NCBI RefSeq assembly: GCF_003185915.1 | Contig: NZ_QHLZ01000005.1 | Location: 1 to 64,000, forward strand | Reading direction: 5' to 3' | Length of the DNA stretch: 64,000 nucleotides | Source: Arthrobacter psychrochitiniphilus | GTDB taxonomy: Bacteria; Actinomycetota; Actinomycetes; Actinomycetales; Micrococcaceae | Notes under the pieces: generated by a model | Database searches by the model: none | Seen by the model: only the letters and a program-made list of their open reading frames with translations | Told to the model about the DNA's origin: nothing | Program-made: the position numbers and the translations under genes | In this document: piece by piece, positions 17,431 through 24,918 of the stretch | Layout of the letters: the number at the start of each line of letters is the position of its first letter | How positions within the stretch are numbered: the first letter of the stretch is position 1

Positions 17431-18267
17431 TCAGTGCAGCATTGCTGCGGCCTTGCGTGAGCCGAGCTTGACGGAGATCTGCAATCCCGCCTGTGCAGCC
17501 ATGGGACCCACCTCCCGCACCTTGGCGGGGGTCATACGTGAAGTCAGTGAGGACACGCTCAGGGCAGCAACAACCATGTCATCGTGGTTGAAAATGGGCG
17601 CGGCCACGCACCGGACCTCGGGCTCGTTTTCACGGTCATCAATGGAGTACCCGCGGCGCCGCACCGAGCTCAGTTCAAGCCGGAGCAGTTCCGGATCTGT
17701 GATGGTTTTCGAGGTGATGGCTGCCAGCGGTACCGAAAGGATGGGGGCCACAACTTCCTCCGGGCTGTACGCCAAAATAGCCTTGCCCACGGCCGTGCAA
17801 TAGGCGGGCATTGAGGCTCCAATCCGGGAAGCCATGCGCACTGTGGCCTGGTCTTCAACCTTGTCCAGATAGACCACGTCATGGCCTGAGAGAACCACCA
17901 GGTGGACGGTGTTCGCCGTCATGCGCATGAGGGCACGTAGTTCTTCATTCGCGGCGCTGCGCAGATCCAGGGAGTCAAGATAAGACTGGCCCAACCGCAA
18001 ACTGCCAAAACCCAGCCGGAACCTACCGCTCACCCTGTCCCGCTCAATGAGGTTCTTTTCCATGAGCGGCGCGGCAAGGCGCAGTACGGTGCTCTTGTTG
18101 ACGCCGGAGAGTTCCGCCAACTCTGCCAAAGCCAGGCCCTCTAAAGAGGGGTGGTCCGAGACAACTGCTAGCAGCAACAGAGCCTTACGCAGTGAAGAAG
18201 AGTCATTGCGTTTCTCGCCTACTGTGCCGCCAGTTGCCGCTGTTCCCGCAGCGTCCACGGCGGTCAT
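17431..18267 (-). CDS. IclR-family transcriptional regulator (chito-oligosaccharide operon)
   Basis: The ATG at 18267 overlaps the hexosaminidase stop as ATGA and fixes the start, giving 278 residues. An N-terminal HTH (LALAELAELSGVNKSTVLRLAAPL) is followed by the effector domain with NTVHLVVLSGHDVVYLDKVEDQ, PAYCTAVGKAILA and RCVAAPIFNHDDMVVAALSVS. It is the last gene of the binding protein-permease-permease-hexosaminidase operon and probably represses it. Two candidate IclR-type palindromes lie upstream of the operon's first gene. It is clearly distinct from the IclR at 10227. Confidence 0.92.
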   Translation of the reverse strand: MTAVDAAGTAATGGTVGEKRNDSSSLRKALLLLAVVSDHPSLEGLALAELAELSGVNKSTVLRLAAPLMEKNLIERDRVSGRFRLGFGSLRLGQSYLDSLDLRSAANEELRALMRMTANTVHLVVLSGHDVVYLDKVEDQATVRMASRIGASMPAYCTAVGKAILAYSPEEVVAPILSVPLAAITSKTITDPELLRLELSSVRRRGYSIDDRENEPEVRCVAAPIFNHDDMVVAALSVSSLTSRMTPAKVREVGPMAAQAGLQISVKLGSRKAAAMLH

Positions 18268-19907
18268 GATGTTATACCTTCCACGCCAACGGCAGCATGG
18301 CTCGCACGGAGTTCCTGCTCGTAGTCGCGTTTCCAGCCGGCTATCCCGGGGCGCTGTTGCCACGGGTGGGGGCCGTCCAAAGGACGGAACGCCACTCCCA
18401 TGGCTGCCAGCCGGTCCAGGTGGCTGGACTCCAGCCGGTGCCGGAAGTCACTGAAGTCACGGTGATCGGGATTGGACCAGAACACCTCGGCTATGGCACT
18501 CAACCGTGGGTATGCTGCGTAGTCCACATGACGGGCAGTGGGCAGGTGTTCGGTCCAAATGTTGGCTTGCGCCCCCAAAAGACGGCCCGGGTAGTCCCGT
18601 CCTGCCGTGTCAGGCATCGGCTCAAATCCGTACACGGCTTCCAGCGAAGTAACGAAGCCCACCGGGACAGGTTCGCCGTCGCCGTCGGCCTGCCGGTGAT
18701 CAAGGTAAAGCTTGTGTTCCGGGCACATGACCACGTCATGGCCACCGGCCAAGGCATCCAGCCCGCCTTGGTATCCGCGCCAGGAATGCACCAAAGTGCC
18801 TTCTGGCAGGCCAAAATCGCCCACCTCATCCCATGCTGCACATTTGCGCCCCAAGGTGTGCAGATGCGCAGCTAGCTGGCCAATGAACCAGCCGTGCAGT
18901 TCCGCTACGGAGCCCAGACCGAGTTCGGCAGCGCGCTGGCGGGCGAACGCGCTAGATCCCCACTGATCACTTGGCACCTCGTCCCCGCCCAGGCTAATCC
19001 AGGGGGAGGGGAAGATCTCCGCAACCTCTTCGAGGACATGGCGGTAGAAGGTGATGGCAAAGTCCGTGGGCTCAAGGACCGTAGTGTTGATGCCCCACCG
19101 CGTCCACACCTCCAGTGCCGCACCGGCCGGCCCCAAATCCGGGTAGGCGGCAATGGCGGCCTGGCTGTGCCCGGGAACATCAATTTCCGGAATGACCGTG
19201 ATATTGCGTTCGGCTGCGAAAGCCACAATCTCCCGCAGATCATCCTGGGAGTAGAAACCGCCGTGCGGTTGGCCGTCAAAAACCCCGGCACGCCACGCAC
19301 CCAGAGATGATTCGCGCCGCCACGCACCCACCTCCGTCAGTTTCGGGTAGCGATTGATATGAATACGCCACCCTTGATCATCCGTGAGGTGCAGGTGCAG
19401 AACGTTGAGTTTGTGCATTGCGGCCACTTCAATGAACCGAAGCACATCATCCTTGGGCTGGAAGTGGCGGGCCACATCCAGCATCACGCCACGATAGCCA
19501 AACCGCGGCTTGTCAGTGATGGTCACCGCTGGCAACTGCCAGCCGCCGGCAGGGGCTACGGAAGCTTGCCGGAAGGCGCTGGTGCCCAGTAACTGCAAGA
19601 GGGTCTGTGCAGCATAAAAAGCCCCGGCCTCAGAGGAAGCAGAAATCTGCACGGAACGCTCAATGCTGAGCGAATACTCTTCCGGCGCAAGAGAGCTGTC
19701 ATAGGCGAAGGTGATGGTTGCACCGCTGGCCGAGGCCGCAGGCAGATCCCAGCCGGTTGCGGCGCCCAGTGCGCGGGCCAACCACCGCCTGGCACCGGCA
19801 AGTTGCGGGCAGGAGGCCAAGGAAGTGCCAGAGTTCAGCTCCAAGACCTCTCCGGAGGGTTCGGCAATCACTGACCATGGACGGGGGACCAAGAGATGGG
19901 ATGTCAA
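18264..19907 (-). CDS. Cytoplasmic GH20 beta-N-acetylhexosaminidase
   Basis: The 547-residue enzyme has a GH20b-type N-terminal domain (residues 5-130) and then the catalytic barrel: GYRGVMLDVARHF, KLNVLHLHLTDDQGWRIHINRYPKL, IPEIDVPGHSQAA, and the catalytic pair D309-E310 in ISLGGDEVPSDQWG. GH20 enzymes use the substrate acetamido group in catalysis and release GlcNAc from non-reducing ends. No signal peptide or TM segment is visible, so it acts on oligosaccharides brought in by the ABC importer encoded just upstream in the same operon. C1-oxidised chito-oligosaccharides would yield GlcNAc plus N-acetylglucosaminate. Confidence 0.92.
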   Translation of the reverse strand: MTSHLLVPRPWSVIAEPSGEVLELNSGTSLASCPQLAGARRWLARALGAATGWDLPAASASGATITFAYDSSLAPEEYSLSIERSVQISASSEAGAFYAAQTLLQLLGTSAFRQASVAPAGGWQLPAVTITDKPRFGYRGVMLDVARHFQPKDDVLRFIEVAAMHKLNVLHLHLTDDQGWRIHINRYPKLTEVGAWRRESSLGAWRAGVFDGQPHGGFYSQDDLREIVAFAAERNITVIPEIDVPGHSQAAIAAYPDLGPAGAALEVWTRWGINTTVLEPTDFAITFYRHVLEEVAEIFPSPWISLGGDEVPSDQWGSSAFARQRAAELGLGSVAELHGWFIGQLAAHLHTLGRKCAAWDEVGDFGLPEGTLVHSWRGYQGGLDALAGGHDVVMCPEHKLYLDHRQADGDGEPVPVGFVTSLEAVYGFEPMPDTAGRDYPGRLLGAQANIWTEHLPTARHVDYAAYPRLSAIAEVFWSNPDHRDFSDFRHRLESSHLDRLAAMGVAFRPLDGPHPWQQRPGIAGWKRDYEQELRASHAAVGVEGITS

Positions 19908-19962
19908 GGAAAATCCTTCGTAAAGTGCAAAAGGGTGGTTTACATGTCTGCCTGCTGCAAGG

Positions 19963-20874
19963 TTAGCCCTTGACTGCGCCGGCGAGCCCTGACACCAATT
20001 TGCGTTGGACAGCGATGAAGAAAATCAGGACAGGAATGGTCATGATGACCGAGCCGGCCATGATGGCACCCCAATCGTTTTGATCTGGTTTGAAAAACGT
20101 CAACAGTGCCATGGGCATCGTGGAGTTTTCCTGGGCCGAGATGATGAACGTCTTTGCGAACAGGAAATCATTCCACGTGGAGATAAAGGAAAACACAGAA
20201 CAGGCCACTACGCCGGGGGCGACGAGGGGGAACAAGACTGAGCGGACAAAGCGGAAGCTGCTGGCGCCGTCGAGCTTGGCAGCCTCTTCCAACTCGATCG
20301 GGACAGCAGCAACAAAGCCGCGCAGCATCCAGATGGCGAAGGGGATGGAGAAACCCATGTGGACAAGGATCAAGGAGCCCAGATGGTTCAGCCCAATGGC
20401 CGGGATGGCGTCGCCGAAGCCCTTGAACAGGAAGAACAAGGGGATGGTCAGGGCCTCGATGGGCACCATCTGCGCAACCAGGATGATGATGAGCAGCTTG
20501 GTGCGCATTTTAAAGGTGTACCGGGTCAGTGCCACAGCCGCCAGAAATGCCAGCGCAGTGGAGAGCACCACCACGCTCAGTGCCACAATCAGGGAGTTCA
20601 TGAAGTACTGGCCGAAATTGTTCACACTGAGCACCCGGGCGAACGAGTCAAGCGACGGGGTCAGCGTCCATGGAGTGGAGTCACCGGCGTCGAGCGCGGT
20701 TTTGGGTTTTAGCGCTGATAGAACCATCCAATACAGCGGGAACGCGACGACCGCGGCAATGATGACGCCAATCAGGTTCACCCCGATGTTCTTCGGTGGC
20801 TTCTTGGTGCTCGGAGTGCGTTGCCTGGCGGGGGCCGCGATGGGAGCCTTGATGCTGGTTTCGAGTGTGGTCAC
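19963..20874 (-). CDS. Carbohydrate ABC transporter permease, MalG type
   Basis: The 303-residue protein has six predicted TM helices and the EAA loop VPIELEEAAKLDGASSFRFVRSVLFPLVAPG near the C-terminus. It belongs to the CUT1 (MalG/LacG/ChiG-type) family. The GTG start overlaps the MalF-type permease stop (GTGA). The N-terminal 30 residues are Ala/Pro/Thr-rich and cytoplasmic. No ATPase gene is present in the operon. A shared MsiK-type ATPase elsewhere in the genome would be expected, as in other actinobacterial CUT1 systems. Confidence 0.9.
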   Translation of the reverse strand: MTTLETSIKAPIAAPARQRTPSTKKPPKNIGVNLIGVIIAAVVAFPLYWMVLSALKPKTALDAGDSTPWTLTPSLDSFARVLSVNNFGQYFMNSLIVALSVVVLSTALAFLAAVALTRYTFKMRTKLLIIILVAQMVPIEALTIPLFFLFKGFGDAIPAIGLNHLGSLILVHMGFSIPFAIWMLRGFVAAVPIELEEAAKLDGASSFRFVRSVLFPLVAPGVVACSVFSFISTWNDFLFAKTFIISAQENSTMPMALLTFFKPDQNDWGAIMAGSVIMTIPVLIFFIAVQRKLVSGLAGAVKG

Positions 20875-21851
20875 AGTACTTCACCGTTCCTTTTGAGCAG
20901 GCGCAGATAAACGAGGGTCACGACGAGCAGGATCAGTGTCATGATGACCCCAATGGCCGAGCCCAGTCCGTAGAGGCTGGCGGCGAAGGCCTGTTGATAG
21001 GAGTACACGTTCAAAACCATGTTTTGCCCCGCAATGCCGCCGCCGTTTGTCATGACGTAGATCTGGGAGAAGACCTTGAAGTTCCAGATGATGGACTGGA
21101 TGGTGATGATGATGACAATGGGGCGCAGCATGGGCAACATGATCGAGTAGAAAATACGGGGGAGGGAGGCGCCGTCGAGCCTGGCAGCCTCGATGGTTTC
21201 CGTGGGCACAGCCTGGATTCCGGCATAGAGGGTCACCATGACAAAGGGGAAAGAACACCACACTACTTCGCTGGCCACCAAGCCAAAGGCCGTCCACTTC
21301 TCATAGGTCCAGGAGAAGTCGTTGAACCCGGACAGGCCAACACCTATCAGTACCTTGTTGATCAGGCCCTGGGTGGAGTCAAAGAGGAACAGCCACACGG
21401 CACTGCCTGTCACGGCGGGTGTTGCCCATGCGCCCAAGGACACGGCAAAGAGAACTGTCCGCACCCAGGGGCGCAGGCGGGAGGCGAACACTGCCAGGGC
21501 GCCGCCCACTAGAAGCGTCAGCACCACGCAGGCACTGGCGAAGATGACGGTGTCGCGCAGGACGGTCCAAAACTCAGGATCGCCCATGAGGATTCGGTAG
21601 TTTTCCAGACCAGTGAACACGAGCGGGGCGCTGCCACTGACCTGGGCCTGTCGGTAGTCGTACAGGGACATGTTGATGAGCTGGTACAGCGGATAGCCCA
21701 GGAGGGCTATCAGGACAATGAGAGCTGGAGCCAAATACAGCCAGTGTTCAACCCGGGATGCCCCGCTGACGCGCTTCTTGCGCATCAGCGGGGCAGTGGG
21801 TTTCTCGTCCTGCAGGGAAGGCGCAGCGGTGACGGGAAATTGAGTGGACAT
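20871..21851 (-). CDS. Carbohydrate ABC transporter permease, MalF type
   Basis: The ATG at 21851 (MSTQFPVTAAPS) is chosen over a TTG one codon earlier. The protein is 326 residues with six or seven TM segments beginning WLYLAPALIVLIALLGYPLYQL. The EAA loop is VPTETIEAARLDGASLPRIFYSIMLPMLRP. It pairs with the following MalG-type permease and the upstream lipoprotein to form a CUT1 importer. Confidence 0.9.
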   Translation of the reverse strand: MSTQFPVTAAPSLQDEKPTAPLMRKKRVSGASRVEHWLYLAPALIVLIALLGYPLYQLINMSLYDYRQAQVSGSAPLVFTGLENYRILMGDPEFWTVLRDTVIFASACVVLTLLVGGALAVFASRLRPWVRTVLFAVSLGAWATPAVTGSAVWLFLFDSTQGLINKVLIGVGLSGFNDFSWTYEKWTAFGLVASEVVWCSFPFVMVTLYAGIQAVPTETIEAARLDGASLPRIFYSIMLPMLRPIVIIITIQSIIWNFKVFSQIYVMTNGGGIAGQNMVLNVYSYQQAFAASLYGLGSAIGVIMTLILLVVTLVYLRLLKRNGEVL

Positions 21852-21885
21852 CAAAAACAGCCTGTCTGGAAGGTGGTGGGCACTA

Positions 21886-23178
21886 CTACTTGGCTTCGAA
21901 GATCTTGTTCATGGCGGCAGCGGCATCTGCGCTCGCCGTCTCGACGTCGGCCTTCCCAGTGACAATCTGCTGGTACATGCCGGTGAAGATGCCCTTGGCG
22001 TCAATAGTTGACCAGGTGTCTGTGATTGGCACGAAGTTGGTTCCGGCAGCGATCGTGTCAATGAAAGGGGCCACGTAGGCGTTGTCCTCTGCCACGCTCT
22101 TCTGTACGTCGCTAAATGTTGGCAGGTTACCCATCGCATCGAACATGGCCTGCTGGTTCTTCTTGCTGGCCAGCTCCTTCACAAAGTCAGCCGCCAGGGT
22201 ATGGCGCTTGGAGCTCTTGAACACGCCCAGGTTGTTGCCACCTGCGAAGGCCGGGGCAATGGAGCCGGCGGTGAGGCCAGGAACGGGAACTACTGCGAAC
22301 TTGTCCTTGAATTCACTTTCAGCAACGGCCTTGTAATTGAAGTCGCCACCAATCGTCATGGCAGCCTGGCCGGCAATGAACTGCTGGACGCTGGCGTTGC
22401 CACCAAATTCTGCGCAGGTCTTGGGCGGGCAAATATCGTCCTTGACCAGGTTCGTATAGGCCGTGATGCCTGCACGGGACTCTGCGGAGTCCAGACCGGA
22501 AGTGAACGTTCCCCCGTTATCGGCAGCAATGCTGCCACCATGGGCCCACAAGTACGGCATGGCTGAGAACTGTGAGGCGCCACCGACAGAGATGCCGAGT
22601 GTGTCAGGGTTTTTGGTGCGGATGGCGCGAGCTGCCGTCTCAATCTCGGCCAGGGTCTTGGGAACTTCGACGCCGGCCTCCTTGAGCAGGTCTGTGCGGT
22701 AGTACAGGGCCCGGACGCCCACGAACCACGGCACACCGTAGTTCTTGCCGTCAATGGCGGTTGTTTCAAGGACCTTGGGGTCCAGATCCTTGCCTTCATC
22801 CCATGCTTCAATGTCCGCAGTCATGTCGGAGAGGCCACCTGCTGTGACGTAGCTGGCCAGGTCGGTGTTGCCGAATTCGGCCACGTCGGGTGCGCTGGAA
22901 GGGTCGTTGAAGGCGGCTTTGAACTTCTCGGCGCGGGTGTCAACAGGGATGTACTGGACATCTACTGTGACGTCCTTGTGCTTGCCCTCGAAGGCGGCAA
23001 TGGTGTCATCGACCACCTTTGACTTGGGGTCCTGGTTCACTTCCGAGAACAGCCAAACACGCAGGGTGCCGGTGGCCTCATCCTGGGATGAAGCAGCATT
23101 CTCCGAGGTGGGAGGAGCGCAACTGGTCAATGCCATGGCGGCCAATGCGGCCACGGCGAGGGTACGGGTGAATTTCAC
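21886..23178 (-). CDS. Extracellular sugar-binding lipoprotein of CUT1 ABC importer
   Basis: The GTG at 23178 is preceded by GGAG five bases upstream. It begins VKFTRTLAVAALAAMALTSCAPP, a short lipoprotein signal peptide with lipobox LTSC. The mature protein (about 410 residues) is a family 1 solute-binding protein: GTLRVWLFSEVNQDPKSKVVDDTIAAFEGKHKDVTVDVQYIPVD, PDVAEFGNTDLASYV, YGVPWFVGVRALYYRTDLL. It should be tethered outside the membrane and deliver an oligosaccharide to the two permeases. The hexosaminidase in the operon points to chitobiose or related N-acetylated oligosaccharides. Longer in-frame starts upstream would bury the signal peptide and are rejected. Confidence 0.9.
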   Translation of the reverse strand: MKFTRTLAVAALAAMALTSCAPPTSENAASSQDEATGTLRVWLFSEVNQDPKSKVVDDTIAAFEGKHKDVTVDVQYIPVDTRAEKFKAAFNDPSSAPDVAEFGNTDLASYVTAGGLSDMTADIEAWDEGKDLDPKVLETTAIDGKNYGVPWFVGVRALYYRTDLLKEAGVEVPKTLAEIETAARAIRTKNPDTLGISVGGASQFSAMPYLWAHGGSIAADNGGTFTSGLDSAESRAGITAYTNLVKDDICPPKTCAEFGGNASVQQFIAGQAAMTIGGDFNYKAVAESEFKDKFAVVPVPGLTAGSIAPAFAGGNNLGVFKSSKRHTLAADFVKELASKKNQQAMFDAMGNLPTFSDVQKSVAEDNAYVAPFIDTIAAGTNFVPITDTWSTIDAKGIFTGMYQQIVTGKADVETASADAAAAMNKIFEAK

Positions 23179-23286
23179 GGTGTCTCCATGGTTTTTGGTG
23201 GGGTGCGGTGATGACTGCAGGAACTGCAGTGAGCATGAGATGACCATAGGAGAGTGCCGGTGCGCGAATGAAGCCCAAAGATCAAA

Positions 23287-23305
23287 AGTTTCGCTATGCA
23301 AAACT
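23287..23305. promoter_or_regulatory. Candidate IclR-type operator 1 upstream of the ABC-hexosaminidase operon
   Basis: AGTTTCGCTATGCAAAACT is an imperfect 19-bp palindrome whose outer five bases pair exactly. The TTCGCTATGC core resembles operators of several actinobacterial and proteobacterial IclR regulators. It lies 109 bp upstream of the binding-protein start. Confidence 0.5.
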
Positions 23306-23353
23306 AAGCTTCACCGGTTGGTTTTTGCAGATTGTTTGTGCTGCTCGCCACAC

Positions 23354-23372
23354 AATGAAAATGTGTTTCATA
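23354..23372. promoter_or_regulatory. Candidate IclR/KdgR-like operator 2
   Basis: AATGAAAATGTGTTTCATA contains the perfect arms TGAAA and TTTCA. It matches most positions of the KdgR-type IclR consensus AATRAAAYRNNGTTTCATT as I recall it. It lies 176 bp upstream of the binding-protein start and 49 bp from operator 1, so looping or cooperative binding is conceivable. Confidence 0.45.
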
Positions 23373-23732
23373 TTTACTGACTGTGAGCTGCTGCATATTT
23401 CCACAGTGGGGGACTATTGTGAAAGATTCCGCCAAAATCTGCGTAATTTTCTGCCGTCGGGGAGTTCCCTCCACTCGCTGCCGGATGTGAAAATGTGTCA
23501 TCACGGCCGTGGTTGGACTCTTCTGGCAGGGCTGGAAGGTGTTTGTCCTCGCTGGACTACCGCCGGAGTGCGTTTTGTAGGGCAAAATCGGGTACCGCAT
23601 AGCGCGTGCACCTTGTGCATGTCCGGAATGGGGCTGACCGGCACGGCGGACCGGCGCCTACCTAGCGGGCACTTTGACTGGGCACTGCGGCTGGGTGCTC
23701 CGCCCGCGTGGAGCACGGCATAAGCTGGGATC

Positions 23733-24248
23733 ATGAGTGCTGCTGATGTAACCCTATGTTTCCTCCTCCGTGACGGCCCAGCCGGAGAAGAAGTGCTGCT
23801 CGGTCTGAAAAAGACCGGGATAGGAACAGGCAAAGTGGTGGGGATCGGCGGCCATGTGGAGCCGGGAGAAAGCGTTGTCGCCGCTATCTGCCGTGAAGTC
23901 GCAGAAGAAACCTGCATAACCATTGAACCCATGGATCTTGTGCCCGCTGGGACTGTGGAGTTCCTCTTCCCGGCCAAGCCTTCCTGGGATATGTTCACCA
24001 CGGTGTTCCTGTGCCGGGTGTTTGCCGGGGAGGCGCAAGAAAGCGAAGAGATTTCACCTCAGTGGTACCCCGTCCACGAACTGCCGCATGAACATATGTG
24101 GGCCGATGCCATTCATTGGCTGCCAGCATTTTTGACAGGGGAGCGCGGCCATTGGCGGGTTGAGCTCAATGACGACAATGAGACGGTGGCTTCAAGCGTG
24201 CACACGCCACCGCGTGGAGCCGTTCCGGGGGATCACTTCGGCAGCTAG
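23733..24248 (+). CDS. NUDIX hydrolase, MutT/8-oxo-dGTP diphosphatase type
   Basis: The 171-residue protein has a clear NUDIX box in GGHVEPGESVVAAICREVAEETCITI, preceded by VTLCFLLRDG and followed by WDMFTTVFLCRVFAGEAQESEEISPQWYPVHELPHEHMWADAIHWLPAFL. That arrangement resembles human MTH1-like oxidised purine nucleotide diphosphatases. The C-terminal 30 residues are flexible. It ends 28 bp before the convergent cupin gene. Confidence 0.87.
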   Translation: MSAADVTLCFLLRDGPAGEEVLLGLKKTGIGTGKVVGIGGHVEPGESVVAAICREVAEETCITIEPMDLVPAGTVEFLFPAKPSWDMFTTVFLCRVFAGEAQESEEISPQWYPVHELPHEHMWADAIHWLPAFLTGERGHWRVELNDDNETVASSVHTPPRGAVPGDHFGS

Positions 24249-24276
24249 CTAGCCGGTGCGGAGGCAGGTGCTGGTG

Positions 24277-24606
24277 CTAAGGCTTGGCCACTGTGAGCAG
24301 GAACGCCGAATCTTCGAGGGCCTCCACGCTGTGACGGGCCAGTGGAACTACCAAGTGGTCACCGGGAGATCCCTCCCAAGAAACATCGCCAGCTCTCAAG
24401 ACTAGCTTTCCCGCGATGACGTGAACTGTGGCTTCGCCAGGGTTGTCATGCTCGTCCAAGGAGGAGCCTGCCGTCAGGGCCACCATGGTCTGCCGCAGAA
24501 CCCGCTCATGGCCACCATAGACAGTCCGAGCGCTGCGGCCGCTGCTTTTAGTCTTCGCGGAAGCCAAGAGCTCCCGTGCCAGTGCCGTCAGGGATGACTT
24601 TTCCAT
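24277..24606 (-). CDS. Small cupin-domain protein
   Basis: The 109-residue protein has a single cupin fold: VALTAGSSLDEHDNPGEATVHVIAGKLVLRAGDVSWEGSPGDHLVVPLARHSVEAL. Motif 1 is DEHDNPGEATVHVIAGK and motif 2 PGDHLVVPLARHSVEA, with His residues that could bind a metal. Proteins of this size often act as stress-related or regulatory sensors. The substrate is unknown. It is a single gene facing the NUDIX gene. Confidence 0.82.
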   Translation of the reverse strand: MEKSSLTALARELLASAKTKSSGRSARTVYGGHERVLRQTMVALTAGSSLDEHDNPGEATVHVIAGKLVLRAGDVSWEGSPGDHLVVPLARHSVEALEDSAFLLTVAKP

Positions 24607-24918
24607 GATGCTCCTTGAAGAGGTGGGTTCAACAACGTCTCTTCACAGTACTCCGAAGCCGCCGTCTTCTCGCCCCACGTGGTGTGGGCCGTTGGGAGTG
24701 TCGTTATCTGTGTTGCCCGCCCGCCGGGGCTCATGGAGTTTTCCTATGCGCCAGTGAAGTGGCTGCGCGTGCGCAGCTGACACTGTTGCGCCGCGCCAGC
24801 ACCCAACGTGGAGCATAAGAGAACTCGCCGGTTGCAAGCCTACAAACAGGTGTGGCGCAGCAACTGCCATCGAAATTTCGATGCAATTACTGCGCCACCG
24901 CTGGTGACAGCCGAGAAT
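24607..24918. other. Intergenic region between cupin gene and prpC
   Basis: About 310 bp without a supported gene. It holds the promoter side of the cupin gene and, next to the prpC stop, the long hairpin at 24852-24898. Open frames inside lack ribosome sites and have atypical codon use. Confidence 0.6.
24852..24898. terminator. Long hairpin downstream of the prp operon
   Basis: GTGGCGCAG (24852-24860) pairs with CTGCGCCAC (24890-24898), and a perfect 16-bp palindrome CATCGAAATTTCGATG lies at the centre (24868-24883). The parts between pair almost fully, with one bulge. On the - strand it begins 20 nt after the prpC stop. The T-tract is weak, so it may act as an I-shaped terminator or an mRNA 3'-end stabiliser. 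Confidence 0.65.

Larger units (their letters stand above)
23179..23732. other. 554-bp divergent intergenic region with candidate operators, no gene
   Basis: No frame here has convincing codon use or a start with a ribosome site. The region separates the ABC-hexosaminidase operon (-) from the NUDIX gene (+). It contains the palindromes at 23287-23305 and 23354-23372 and a CTGCAG-gaa-CTGCAG motif near 23205-23220. It is more AT-rich between 23280 and 23460 than the surrounding sequence, as expected for a promoter region. Confidence 0.6.

Noticed and set aside
20090..20896. 268-residue open frame on the + strand
   Set aside because: Antisense to the MalG-type permease, whose EAA loop and TM pattern are convincing.
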